DNA of 64,000 nucleotides from Streptomyces sp. NRRL WC-3626 (GTDB lineage: Bacteria > Actinomycetota > Actinomycetes > Streptomycetales > Streptomycetaceae), in contig NZ_JOCA01000006.1 in NCBI RefSeq assembly GCF_000718785.1, positions 372,001-436,000 of the forward strand, read 5' to 3'. The notes beneath the pieces were generated by a model that was not told the origin of the DNA, did no database searches, and saw only the letters and a list, made by a program, of their open reading frames with translations. Position 1 is the first letter of the stretch, and every line of letters starts with the position of its first letter. Shown one piece after another: positions 55,826-64,000 of this stretch. The position numbers and the translations under genes were made by a program.

Positions 55826-55984
55826 GGTGGAGAGCCCCCCAGATCGGGCGATTGCGTGTGCTTGGTACGAGGTGCCCGAAGTTACTGGGGTGCTGATGGC
55901 GTGTGGGGGATATGGGGGACCCGTGATGCGAACGTGACGTGACCGGAAGGTAACTCTCCGCAACTCTCCGGTGGGCCCGGCCCG

Positions 55985-56335
55985 TTACGCCGCCTTCGCC
56001 TCGTACGTCGTCACCCGGACCGTCTCGTCGTCCAGGCACTGGCCCGACTCCAGGTCGAAGCGCTGCTTCAGGAGGGGGGAGGCGACGAAGGGATGGCCCT
56101 GGTGGGTGCCGGTGAGGCCTCGGGAGAGGACTGCCGCGCCGGTGAAGGGGTCGCGGTTGTCGATGGCGTAGAGGCGGCCGGTGCGGTCGGTGAAGACGGC
56201 GACCTGGCTGCCGTCGGGGAGGAGGGCGGCGACGCCGCGGCCGGGGAGCAGGGTGCTGAGGTCGCAGACCGTGAACCAGGCGTCGGTGAGGCGGAGCTGG
56301 ACCTTCAGGTCGGTGGTCTCGAGGGTCAGGGTCAT
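55985..56335 (-). CDS. nirD: Nitrite reductase small subunit
   Basis: A 116-residue Rieske-fold subunit of assimilatory NADH-dependent nitrite reductase. VCDLSTLLPGRGVAALLPDGSQVAVFTDRTGRLYAIDNRDPFTGAAVLSRG, then FVASPLLKQRFDLESGQCLDD, is the NirD pattern. The Rieske iron-sulfur cysteine/histidine ligands are absent, as is normal for NirD. Its start overlaps the nirB stop (ATGA). Confidence 0.93.
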   Translation of the reverse strand: MTLTLETTDLKVQLRLTDAWFTVCDLSTLLPGRGVAALLPDGSQVAVFTDRTGRLYAIDNRDPFTGAAVLSRGLTGTHQGHPFVASPLLKQRFDLESGQCLDDETVRVTTYEAKAA

Positions 56336-58929
56336 CGCGTCGCGGTTCCTTCCAGGAGGTCGTCGGCGGGGCGCAGGCCGATGTGCAGCAGCGGCAGGTC
56401 GGGCTTGATCTGGTCGCGTTCGGGGACGAAGGCGACCACCGGGTCGGGGGTGTCGGGGGCGTTCACGAAGGAGACGAACCGGGCGAGCTTCTCCGGGTCG
56501 TCGAGGGTCTCGGCCCACTCGTCGCGGTAGTGCGCGACATGCGCGGCCATCAGGGACTCCAGCTCGTCGCAGATGCCGAGCGAGTCGTGCACGACGACGT
56601 CCCGTACGTGGTCCAGTCCGCCGGGGACGCGGTCCAGCCATACGCTGGTGCGCTCCAGACGGTCGGCGGTGCGGATGTAGAACATCAGGAACCGGTCGAT
56701 CAGACGGATCAGTTCGGCGTCCGACAGGTCCTGCGCGAGCAGGTCCGCGTGGCGCGGGGTGGCACCGCCGTTGCCGCCGACGTACAGGTTCCAGCCGCCC
56801 GCCGTGGCGATGACGCCGAAGTCCTTCGACTGGGCCTCCGCGCACTCGCGCTGGCAGCCGGAGACGGCCGACTTGAGCTTGTGCGGGGAGCGCAGCCCCC
56901 GGTAGCGCAGCTCCAGGTCGATCGCCATACGGACGGAGTCCTGCACGCCGTAGCGGCACCAGGTCTGGCCGACGCAGGACTTCACGGTGCGCAGCGACTT
57001 GCCGTAGGCGTGCCCGGACTCGAAACCGGCGTCCACCAAACGGGCCCAGATCACCGGGAGCTGTTCCACCCGCGCGCCGAACATGTCGATGCGCTGGCCA
57101 CCGGTGATCTTCGTGTAGAGGCCGAAGTCACGGGCGATCTCACCGATCACGATCAGCTTCTCCGGCGCGATCTCGCCGCCGGGGATACGCGGTACGACCG
57201 AGTACGAGCCGTTCTTCTGCAGGTTGGCGAGGAAGTGGTCGTTGGTGTCCTGCAGCGCCGCCTGCTCGCCGTCGAGGACGTGGGTGCCGGCGCCGATCGT
57301 CGGGGCGAGGGACGCGATGATCGAGCCGACCGTCGGCTTGCACACCTCGCAGCCGTCGCCGCCCCGGGCGTCCTCGCGGCCGTGCCGGTCGAGCAACTCC
57401 CGGTAGGAGGTGACGCGCAGGGCGAGGACGATCTCGTACAGCTCCTCGCGGGTCTGGGAGAAGCAGCCGCACAGGCCCTTGTCGACCTCGACGCCGCTCG
57501 CCTCCAGCTCGGCGTTGATCAGCTGGCCCAGCACCTTGACGCAACTGCCGCACGTCGTACCGGCCTTGGTGCACTTCTTCACCTCGGGCACGGTGGTGCA
57601 GTGGTGCTCGGTGACGGCCTCGCGGATCGTGCCCTTGCGGACGTTGTTGCAGGAGCAGATGATCGCGTCGTCCGGCAGCGCCGACGGCCCGAGCTGCACG
57701 GGCGCGCCCGCGCCGGCCGGCAGCACCAGCGACTCGGGCGAGACCGGCGGGACCGAGCCCGTGAAGGCCTTCAGCGTGCCGTACGCCTCCGCGTCGCCGA
57801 CCAGGATGCCGCCGAGCAGCGTGCCGTCCCGGCCGATGACGAGCTTCTTGTACAGCCCGGAGCGGGAGTCGGAGTAGACGACGTCCAGGCAGTCGCCGGC
57901 GGTGCCGTGCGCGTCGCCGAAGGACGCCACGTCCACGCCGAGCAGCTTCAGTTTGGTGGACAGGTCCGCGCCGGTGAAGGACGACTCGTCCTCGGCGATC
58001 GTCGCGGCGACCGTCTCCGCCTGCTCGTAACCGGGCGCGACCAGGCCGTACACCCGGCCGTCGGCGGCCAGCGCGCACTCCCCGATCGCGAACACGCGCG
58101 GATCGGAGACCGTACGGCACTGCTCGTCGACCGCGATGCCGCCGCGCTCGCCGACGGACAGGCCGCATTCGCGGGCCAGTTGGTCGCGGGGGCGGACACC
58201 GGCGGAGAACACCACGAGATCGGTGGAGAGTTCGGAACCGTCCGACAGCCTCATCCCGGTGACCGCGCCGTCGTCGCCGACCACGATCTCCTGTGTGCCC
58301 ACCCCGGTGTGGACCGACAGGCCCATCTCCTCGATGGTGCGCAGCAGCGCCGCCCCGCCGCCCTCGTCGACCTGCACCGGCATCAGCCGGGGCGCGAACT
58401 CCACGATGTGGGAGGTGAGTCCGAGTCCCCTGAGCGCGCCCGCCGCCTCCAGGCCGAGCAGCCCGCCGCCCACCACGGCACCGGTCGTCGACCTCCGCGC
58501 GTACTCCTCGATCGCGAGCAGGTCCTCGATGGTGCGGTAGACGAAACAGCCCTCGGCGTCCTTGTTCGGCACCGGCGGAACGAACGGGTAGGAGCCGGTG
58601 GCCAGCACCAGGACGTCGTAGCCGACGACCAGCCCGGAGCGGGCCGTCACCTCGCGCGCCTCACGGTCGACGGCGACCGCCGGGTCGCCGACGTACAGCT
58701 CGATGCCGTGCTCCTCGACGAACGCCGCGTCCGTCAGCGACAGTTCCTCCGGCGTACGCCCCGAGAAGTACGAGGTGAGCTGTACCCGGTCGTACGCCGG
58801 GCGCGGTTCCTCGCACAGCACGACCACGCGGTGCGTGCCGGTCAGACCGCGCTCGGCGAGCGCCTCCAGGAAACGCTGGCCGACCATGCCGTGGCCGATG
58901 AGCACGATGGTCGAAGTGTCCGTGGACAT
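56332..58929 (-). CDS. nirB: Nitrite reductase large subunit
   Basis: An 865-residue assimilatory nitrite reductase that makes ammonium. An N-terminal FAD/NAD(P) oxidoreductase half (IVLIGHGMVGQRFLEAL, VVGGGLLGLEAAGALR) is followed by a BFD-like [2Fe-2S] domain (IICSCNNVRKG, CGSCVKV). The sirohaem/[4Fe-4S] reductase domain has CVGQTWCRYG and SGCQRECAE. All cluster cysteines are seen. It sits between the oxidoreductase gene and nirD with 4-base or shorter overlaps on both sides, so the three are one translational unit. Confidence 0.95.
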   Translation of the reverse strand: MSTDTSTIVLIGHGMVGQRFLEALAERGLTGTHRVVVLCEEPRPAYDRVQLTSYFSGRTPEELSLTDAAFVEEHGIELYVGDPAVAVDREAREVTARSGLVVGYDVLVLATGSYPFVPPVPNKDAEGCFVYRTIEDLLAIEEYARRSTTGAVVGGGLLGLEAAGALRGLGLTSHIVEFAPRLMPVQVDEGGGAALLRTIEEMGLSVHTGVGTQEIVVGDDGAVTGMRLSDGSELSTDLVVFSAGVRPRDQLARECGLSVGERGGIAVDEQCRTVSDPRVFAIGECALAADGRVYGLVAPGYEQAETVAATIAEDESSFTGADLSTKLKLLGVDVASFGDAHGTAGDCLDVVYSDSRSGLYKKLVIGRDGTLLGGILVGDAEAYGTLKAFTGSVPPVSPESLVLPAGAGAPVQLGPSALPDDAIICSCNNVRKGTIREAVTEHHCTTVPEVKKCTKAGTTCGSCVKVLGQLINAELEASGVEVDKGLCGCFSQTREELYEIVLALRVTSYRELLDRHGREDARGGDGCEVCKPTVGSIIASLAPTIGAGTHVLDGEQAALQDTNDHFLANLQKNGSYSVVPRIPGGEIAPEKLIVIGEIARDFGLYTKITGGQRIDMFGARVEQLPVIWARLVDAGFESGHAYGKSLRTVKSCVGQTWCRYGVQDSVRMAIDLELRYRGLRSPHKLKSAVSGCQRECAEAQSKDFGVIATAGGWNLYVGGNGGATPRHADLLAQDLSDAELIRLIDRFLMFYIRTADRLERTSVWLDRVPGGLDHVRDVVVHDSLGICDELESLMAAHVAHYRDEWAETLDDPEKLARFVSFVNAPDTPDPVVAFVPERDQIKPDLPLLHIGLRPADDLLEGTATR

Positions 58930-60146
58930 CAGGAGCCTCCGTCATGGGTGAGCAGGTGGAGCAGGGGCCCGCCGTCGGAGGGGAGCGGCTCTGCTCCCTC
59001 CCAGGCGCGCGCGAGGGCGCCGACGGTGCCGAGTTCGCCGACCAGGACCCCGCCGACGAGCCGGTCGTCACGGACGACGACCTTGCGGTAGGTGCCCCGG
59101 GTGGCATCGGTGAGCTGGACCACGTCGTCCCCCGGCAGCGCCTCGGTCTCCCCGAACGCGGCCAGGTCGAAGGGACTGTCCGGGCCGGTGAGGGTGAGCC
59201 GGGTCAGCGAACGGGTGCCGGTGTAGCGGGAGTCCGTGTCCCCGGCCAGCAGCGCGGCGAGCGCGTCGGCCTGTTCCAGCGCCGGGGTGGCGAGGCCGTA
59301 CACCGTGCCGGCGTGCTGGACGCAGTCGCCGATCGCGTGGATGTACGGGTCGGAGGTGCGCAGTTCGTCGTCGACGACGACCCCCCTGCCGACCTCCAGG
59401 CCCGCCGCCTGCGCGAGACCGGCCCTCGGGTGCACCCCGCAGGCCAGCACCACGAGGTCCGCGTCGAGGGCGTACCCGTCGGCCAGCTCCACCGAGCGGA
59501 CCGCGCCGCCGACGCAGCGCACGTCCCGTACCCGGCACTCGGTGTGCACCTCCACGCCGAGGCCGGTCAGATACCGCTCGACGAGCGCGGACGCGGCCGG
59601 ATCGAGCCGGCGTTCCATGATCCGTCCGGCCTGCTGGGCGAGGACGACCTGCGCGCCGCGCACGGCGAGCGCGCGGGCCGCGGAGACGCCGAGCAGCCCG
59701 CCGCCGATCACCACCGCCCGCACTCCCGGCCGTACCGCCTTGGCGAGGCCCAGGCAGTCGTCCATGGTGCGGAAGGCGTGCACGCCCTCGGGCAGCTCGT
59801 GATCCGCGGTGAACAGGCCGCGCAGCGGCGGCAGCACCGGGTTGGAGCCGGTGGCCAGCACCAGCCGGCCGTACCCGATCGACGTGCCGTCCGCGCAGAC
59901 GACGGTGCGTGCCGCGCGGTCGACACGGGTGACGCGGGCGCGGGTCAGCTCCGCGGGCGCCGGCAGGGCGATCACCTCGGGGCTGTAGCGCCCGGCCAGC
60001 ACCTCGGCGAGCAGCACCCTGTTGTACGGGCGGTGCTCCTCCTCGCCGATCAGCGTCACGGGCGTGCCGAGCTCACCGAGCCGCCGGGCGAGCCGTACGC
60101 CCGCGAGGCCGGAGCCGATCACCACCACACGCTCGTTCGAGGTCAT
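58929..60146 (-). CDS. FAD/NAD(P)-dependent oxidoreductase of the nitrite reductase operon
   Basis: A 405-residue flavoprotein of the two-dinucleotide-binding-domain type: FAD site VVVIGSGLAGVRLARRL, NAD(P) site AVVIGGGLLGVSAARALAVRG and HAIGDCVQHAG. It resembles the N-terminal half of NirB (a NasB/NirB-like reductase module without the haem domain). Its stop overlaps the nirB start. It may supply electrons to NirBD or to an assimilatory nitrate reductase elsewhere. Confidence 0.88.
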   Translation of the reverse strand: MTSNERVVVIGSGLAGVRLARRLGELGTPVTLIGEEEHRPYNRVLLAEVLAGRYSPEVIALPAPAELTRARVTRVDRAARTVVCADGTSIGYGRLVLATGSNPVLPPLRGLFTADHELPEGVHAFRTMDDCLGLAKAVRPGVRAVVIGGGLLGVSAARALAVRGAQVVLAQQAGRIMERRLDPAASALVERYLTGLGVEVHTECRVRDVRCVGGAVRSVELADGYALDADLVVLACGVHPRAGLAQAAGLEVGRGVVVDDELRTSDPYIHAIGDCVQHAGTVYGLATPALEQADALAALLAGDTDSRYTGTRSLTRLTLTGPDSPFDLAAFGETEALPGDDVVQLTDATRGTYRKVVVRDDRLVGGVLVGELGTVGALARAWEGAEPLPSDGGPLLHLLTHDGGS

Positions 60147-60168
60147 GCACCGAGCCTGCGGTGCGGGT

Positions 60169-60206
60169 GTTACCCGTCGGCATCCCCTCTGTTTCCCGCG
60201 CGGAAC
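60169..60206 (-). promoter_or_regulatory. GlnR box controlling the nirBD operon
   Basis: On the minus strand the sequence reads GTTCC-N6-GAAAC-N6-GATGC-N6-GTAAC, ending 23 bases before the oxidoreductase start codon. The 11-base period and half-sites match the actinobacterial GlnR consensus (GTnAC-N6-GAAAC repeated). GlnR is known to activate nirBD in streptomycetes under nitrogen limitation. Confidence 0.75.
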
Positions 60207-60311
60207 GCTGCCCTCAGCGGGGGAAGGGGGCGGATGTGAGGAGGCCGACGCCCCGCAACCTCAACAAACGCTCATCTTGATGGACGTGACATCTATCCCG
60301 TCCCTAGGGTC

Positions 60312-61100
60312 ATGACCATGCCCGACATCTCTCTGACCACGGTCGTCCTGCTCTGTCTGGCCGCCCTCGCCGCCGGCTGGATCGACGCCGTGGTCGGCGG
60401 CGGCGGGCTGCTGCTCCTGCCCGCCCTGCTCCTCGGTCTGCCCGCCGGCACCCCCGCCGCGCACGCGCTCGGCACCAACAAGGCGGTCGCGATCGTCGGC
60501 ACCACGGGCGCGGCGGTCACCTACGCCCGCAAGGCGCCCGTCGACGTGAGGACCGCCGTACGCATCGGCCTCGCGGCCCTCGCCGGATCGTCGGCCGGGG
60601 CGTTCTTCGCGGCCGGCATGAGCACCGAGGTCCTCAAACCGGTGATCATGGTGGTGCTGCTCGCGGTGGCCGCCTTCGTGATCCTGCGCCCCGCCTTCGG
60701 CACGGCCCCCGCCACCGGCCCGGCGACCCGCCGCCAGATCCTCGCCGCGATCGGCCTCGGCGGTCTCGGCATCGGCTTCTACGACGGTCTCATCGGCCCC
60801 GGCACCGGTACCTTCCTCGTCCTGGCGCTCACCGCCCTGCTCCACCTCGACCTGGTCACCGCCTCCGCCACCGCGAAGATCGTCAACTGCTGCACCAACG
60901 CGGGCGCCCTCGCCATGTTCGCCTGGCAGGGCGCGGTGCTGTGGCAGCTGGCGGGCCTGATGGCGGTGTTCAACCTGGCGGGCGGCACCCTCGGCGCGCA
61001 CACGGCCCTGAAGAAGGGCAGCGGCTTCGTCCGCGTCGTCCTGCTGACGGTCGTCTTCGCCCTGGTGGCGAACCTGGCGTACGAGCAGTGGCTGGCCTGA
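60312..61100 (+). CDS. TSUP family (TauE/SafE) membrane transporter
   Basis: A 262-residue permease with about eight helices; GWIDAVVGGGGLLLLPALLLGLPAGTPAAHALGTNKAVAIVGT is the family signature in the first half, and YDGLIGPGTGTFLVLALTALLHLDLVTASATAKIVN repeats it in the second. The substrate (sulfite, organosulfonate or another anion) is unknown. It is divergent from the nitrite reductase operon. ATG 60312 or 60318 may be the start. Confidence 0.9.
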   Translation: MTMPDISLTTVVLLCLAALAAGWIDAVVGGGGLLLLPALLLGLPAGTPAAHALGTNKAVAIVGTTGAAVTYARKAPVDVRTAVRIGLAALAGSSAGAFFAAGMSTEVLKPVIMVVLLAVAAFVILRPAFGTAPATGPATRRQILAAIGLGGLGIGFYDGLIGPGTGTFLVLALTALLHLDLVTASATAKIVNCCTNAGALAMFAWQGAVLWQLAGLMAVFNLAGGTLGAHTALKKGSGFVRVVLLTVVFALVANLAYEQWLA

Positions 61101-61209
61101 CCGGCGCACCGGGTGATCAACCCGGCTGACGTGATCCACACGCGCGGGTCAGGCTCCGGCGTCGGGTGCCGGCCTGCGCGGCGACGCCGTTTCACGCCCG
61201 TCCGGCGGC

Positions 61210-61851
61210 TCAGCGGCCGCCGGTCAGATGGGCGTAGACGACGACGTTGCCCCGGTACCCGGTCGTCCGGGAGTAGCCGCCGCCGCAGGTGATCACCCGT
61301 AGTTCGGGGCGGGGCGCGGCGCCGTAGACCTTCTCGTCGGGGAAGTGCCGGGCGTCGTACACCTCGACCGCGTCCACCGTGAACACGGCCGTCCCGCCGT
61401 CCCGCCGGGCCACCTCGATGCGCGCGCCCTTGCGCAGGGCGCCGAGGGAGTAGAAGACCGCCGGGCCGTCCGCGTTGTCGACGTGGCCCGCGATGATCGC
61501 CGTGCCCGTCTCGCCGGGCGTGGTGCCGGCCTCGTACCAGCCGGCCAGGTTCTCGCGGTCGGCCGGGGGGACGTCGAGGCTGCCGGTGCTCGTCAGGCCG
61601 AGGCCCGTCAGGGGCGCGTCGACACCGATCGCGGGGATGCGGACACGCGAGGGCGGGGAGGGCGGCAGCGCGGGGGCCGCGGTGCGGTGGCCGGCGGTTC
61701 CGGAGCGGGCCTGGGCGGCGGACGGCTGCGGCGGCGCGGGCGTCCCGGCCCCGTCGTGCAGCAGCCACATGCCCGAGCACAGGGCGAGCGCGGTGACGGC
61801 GGCTATCGCCGCGTTGCCCGGACCTCCGAGCCGGCGGAACCTGCGGCGCAT
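61210..61851 (-). CDS. Class F sortase
   Basis: A 213-residue membrane-anchored transpeptidase with one N-terminal helix (13-32) and a Pro/Ala-rich linker. The sortase barrel has catalytic H123 (IIAGHVDNADG), C189 (RVITCGGGY) and R200. The spacing and the GPAVFYSLGALRKGARIEV stretch match class F sortases of actinobacteria. Its neighbour upstream is a secreted protein with a C-terminal anchor, a likely partner. Substrates of class F enzymes are poorly known. Confidence 0.9.
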   Translation of the reverse strand: MRRRFRRLGGPGNAAIAAVTALALCSGMWLLHDGAGTPAPPQPSAAQARSGTAGHRTAAPALPPSPPSRVRIPAIGVDAPLTGLGLTSTGSLDVPPADRENLAGWYEAGTTPGETGTAIIAGHVDNADGPAVFYSLGALRKGARIEVARRDGGTAVFTVDAVEVYDARHFPDEKVYGAAPRPELRVITCGGGYSRTTGYRGNVVVYAHLTGGR

Positions 61852-61968
61852 GGCGGACCGACCTCCTCTCGAGTCGGCCCCGTACCCCCCTCCGGGCCGC
61901 GAGGGGCGTCGGACCCGGAGGGGGAGGGGACTTGCGGTACCGGCGGGACGGGCGGCGGAGGGTGCCCG

Positions 61969-62505
61969 TCAGATCCCGTCGCCTCTCGCCCGGCGATGCA
62001 GGAGCCAGGTACCGCCCGCGGCGGCGACGGCGAGCGCCGACACACCGGCCGCGGTCCGTACGGGGTCGGGGCCCAGCGCGCCTCCGACCCCCGTCTTCAC
62101 ACTCCCCCGGGGAACCACCTGCTCCGCGTCGGGCGTCAGCGTGACCTTCAGGTCACCGGCCACCCGCCGGCCGCTCCCGTCGCACGTCGCGACGATCTCG
62201 TACGTCCCCGGCTGCGCGCTCGGCGGCACCTGGAACCCCCCGATCAGGTCCCGTTCGTGCGCGCTCGCCGTCAGCGTGAACCGGCCGGCGCCCACGGCGG
62301 TGGCGTCGCCCGCCGCCGTCCCGCCGTCGCCGCAGCCGGCGGTGTTCGCCGTCACCTGCGCGCCCGGCGCGACCGAGGACGGGTACACCTCCAGGGTCCC
62401 GTCCGGCGTGCCGCGGGACTCCCCGGCGTACGCGGGCGCGGCGAACAGTCCCGCGGTGGCCACGGCGAGCGCGGTGCCGGACAGCAGCCGGGCGGTACGT
62501 CGCAT
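61969..62505 (-). CDS. Secreted, membrane-anchored protein next to the sortase
   Basis: A 178-residue protein with a signal peptide (MRRTARLLSGTALAVATAGLFAAPAYA) and an immunoglobulin-like beta domain (LEVYPSSVAPGAQVTANTAGC ... QPGTYEIVATCDGSGR). A C-terminal hydrophobic segment (AAGVSALAVAAAGGTWLL) ends in HRRARGDGI. No canonical LPxTG motif is seen before the helix. It precedes the sortase gene by 117 bases on the same strand, so the pair may be an operon. Confidence 0.78.
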   Translation of the reverse strand: MRRTARLLSGTALAVATAGLFAAPAYAGESRGTPDGTLEVYPSSVAPGAQVTANTAGCGDGGTAAGDATAVGAGRFTLTASAHERDLIGGFQVPPSAQPGTYEIVATCDGSGRRVAGDLKVTLTPDAEQVVPRGSVKTGVGGALGPDPVRTAAGVSALAVAAAGGTWLLHRRARGDGI

Positions 62506-62820
62506 CGATGCTCCCTCGAGCGGGCCACGGCCCGCGGCACCCCCATGTGCCGCCGTCGGACGCGTCCCTGCCCCTCCGAGGTAAGTGCCACCGGCGCCGC
62601 ACCGCTCCCCGGGGGCGCGTCGGGGCGCGGGCCGAACGGGTGTCGGCCCCACCCGTACGGCCGCCCCCGCACGCCTCGTTCCAGCAGGTCACCGGCACCG
62701 TGCCGATCCGGTCGCGAAGGGTGCGCGGAACGGGGGTGAACGGGTGACCGGGCGTCTGCGAAGACCCCGGCGGGGAGGCGTACGCACCGGGGCGCCCGCT
62801 CCCGGCGGGGCGAACCGGGT
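62506..62820. other. Gene-free spacer upstream of the secreted protein gene
   Basis: About 315 GC-rich bases carry the promoter of the secreted protein/sortase unit. No convincing gene, repeat or palindrome was found. Confidence 0.4.
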
Positions 62821-63237
62821 CTACCCCCGCGCCCCCCGCCACTCCCCGCCCTCGATCAGCTTTCCCCGCTTCCGCAGCCCCTCCGCGACGGCGGGCGCGG
62901 CGACGTAGACCCACGCGCCGGCCGCCGTACCGTCCGCCCTTCGGACGACCTCCCGTGCCACCCGCTCGTAGAGGTTCCGGGGATCCCCCGGCACGTACCG
63001 CTCGAGCCGGTCCAGTTCGGCGAGCAGCCCCTCGTACTCCTCCGGCAGCGCGGTGACCAGTTCCCCCGTCACGACCCCGCCCGGCTCCTCGACGGCGTAC
63101 GGATACCCCGGCCCCTCGTACAGCACCGCACCCCGCAGCCGGGCGGGTTCGTCGTGCCGGGTGCGGCCGTGCAGGACGAGGCCGTGGTTGGTTCCGCAGG
63201 GGCGGAGGGTGCCGTAGACGAAGAAGGGGAGGATCAC
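62821..63237 (-). CDS. Gamma-glutamylcyclotransferase family protein
   Basis: A 138-residue protein of the GGCT/AIG2 fold: FFVYGTLRPCGTNHGLVL at the start is the substrate-loop signature, followed by LRGAVLYEGPGYPYAVEEPGGVVTGELV and LDRLERYVPGDPRNLYERVAREVV. The fold cleaves gamma-glutamyl amino acids to 5-oxoproline in known members. The GTG at 63237 with AGGTGA upstream is the start. Confidence 0.85.
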   Translation of the reverse strand: MILPFFVYGTLRPCGTNHGLVLHGRTRHDEPARLRGAVLYEGPGYPYAVEEPGGVVTGELVTALPEEYEGLLAELDRLERYVPGDPRNLYERVAREVVRRADGTAAGAWVYVAAPAVAEGLRKRGKLIEGGEWRGARG

Positions 63238-63435
63238 GCGTTCACCTGCGCGGACGGTCGTCGGAGCCCCTCTGCACCGGAGTGCCACCGGAGCCTTGCA
63301 GGAACGATTCTCACCCCTCACACACCCCCACATTCGCGCTATGGACATGACAGACCGGGCGCCACTTGAATCACGGTCAACATCAGTGCCGCCCCACCCC
63401 CCACCTGCGTCGGGGCGCCCGTTCCAGGAGACCGC

Positions 63436-64000
63436 TTGAGCCCGATACGGCATGCCCGAGGAGCCCGTCTCACCACCGCCGGCGTCACCGTCACCAGCGC
63501 CGCCCTGCTGGCCGCCGCACTCTCCCCCACCCCCGCCGGTGCGGCCGGACACCCCAGCCGCTCCACCGCGATCGCGAACGCCGCGTCCGTCCTCACCGAG
63601 CGGGCCGCCGCCCTCGGTCTCACCCCCGGCCAGAAGACGAAGGTCCGGGACGTCATCGTCGACAGGGACGGCTCCCAGCACATCCGCTACGACCGCACCT
63701 ACCGCCGACTCCCGGTGCTCGGCGGCGACTTCGTGCTCCACCTGGCCCCCGACGGCAGCTACCGGGGCGTCACCCGTGCCACCCGTGCCGCCGTCGGCCT
63801 CCCCACCGTCACCCCGGAGCTGGCCGCCCCCAGGGCCGCCGGCCTCGCGGCGCACGCCCTGCGCGCCGTCAACCTCGGCGAGACCCTGACGAAGCTCACC
63901 GCGAAACCCGAGCTGGTGGTCGACGCCCTGCACGGCACCCCCAGGCTGGCCTGGCGCACCGACGCGGTCGCCGAGGACTCCCTCGGCAACCCGGTCGCCC
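63436..64000 (+). CDS. Secreted M4-type metalloprotease, N-terminal part (3' end outside window)
   Basis: A TTG start after AGGAG opens a frame that runs off the window. About 188 residues are visible: a signal peptide (RLTTAGVTVTSAALLAAALSPTPAGA), then an FTP/fungalysin-thermolysin propeptide region (HIRYDRTYRRLPVLGGDFVLHLAPDGSYRGVTRAT) and a following PepSY-like stretch (PELVVDALHGTPRLAWRTDAVAED). This is the standard prodomain of secreted thermolysin-like proteases, which contrasts with the propeptide type of the protealysin-like enzyme at 17882. Confidence 0.82.
   Translation, partial: MSPIRHARGARLTTAGVTVTSAALLAAALSPTPAGAAGHPSRSTAIANAASVLTERAAALGLTPGQKTKVRDVIVDRDGSQHIRYDRTYRRLPVLGGDFVLHLAPDGSYRGVTRATRAAVGLPTVTPELAAPRAAGLAAHALRAVNLGETLTKLTAKPELVVDALHGTPRLAWRTDAVAEDSLGNPVA

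Noticed and set aside
56383..59091. A 902-codon plus-strand frame opposite nirB
   Set aside because: Antisense shadow; nirB is complete with all cofactor motifs.
60312..61100. TSUP transporter considered as a nitrite or nitrate transporter because of nirBD next door
   Set aside because: The family moves sulfite and related anions; divergence from nirBD alone does not support nitrite transport.

Overview
The window is very GC-rich DNA with dense genes, many GTG/TTG starts and frequent 4-base ATGA/GTGA gene overlaps. The product set (single-chain tricorn protease, RNase Z, PhoH-YbeY-hemolysin-Era, leuA with a leader peptide, RecO-UppS-Zur, pyruvate phosphate dikinase, NirBD) is what I expect from a Streptomyces chromosome, in its conserved core. 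From memory, the order from phoH to dusB and ppdK parallels the SCO25xx-SCO24xx region of S. coelicolor. No tRNA, rRNA, CRISPR array, insertion sequence or prophage was seen.

Layout. 1-4518: tricorn protease (5' end outside the window), HIT protein, RNase Z, adenine/adenosine deaminase. 4552-10497: MFS transporter, IclR regulator and a glucarate catabolic operon (5-keto-4-deoxyglucarate dehydratase, glucarate dehydratase) followed by a PfkB kinase. 10689-14309: overlapping RNA-maturation operon phoH-ybeY-hemolysin-mmcQ-cytidine-deaminase-like protein. 14459-17372: secreted protein, beta-glucosidase, era. 17594-18952: protealysin-like M4 protease with its probable emfourin-type inhibitor. 19160-21031: leu leader peptide and leuA. 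21217-22522: zinc-ribbon TerB protein and a GNAT enzyme.

22839-29592 holds the least understood part: a compact co-directional cassette of a methyltransferase, a large helical protein, a variant P-loop ParA-like ATPase whose Walker A lysine is arginine, and two orphan proteins, followed by a two-TM protein with a soluble domain. It resembles the families I remember as SCO2525 to SCO2521, and no pathway is known to me.

29740-37405: MMPL exporter, two-component system, ArsR regulator, secreted alpha/beta hydrolase, DUF4328 protein. 37439-38461: a decayed XRE regulator and two small genes. 38483-44200: recO, uppS, secreted protein and the zinc regulon (zur, znuB, znuC, znuA with Zur-box candidates). 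44363-49588: glycyl-tRNA synthetase, small genes, DHA2 exporter, dusB. 49589-55380: sulfatase-fold membrane protein, ppdK, membrane protein. 55412-61100: excalibur protein with an LAETG anchor, and the nirB-nirD operon led by an oxidoreductase and preceded by a good GlnR box, then a TSUP transporter. 61210-64000: class F sortase with a membrane-anchored secreted partner, gamma-glutamylcyclotransferase and the start of a secreted M4 protease.

Functional assignments come from reading motifs by eye. No database search was run, and start codons are judged from ribosome binding sites and typical family N-termini.
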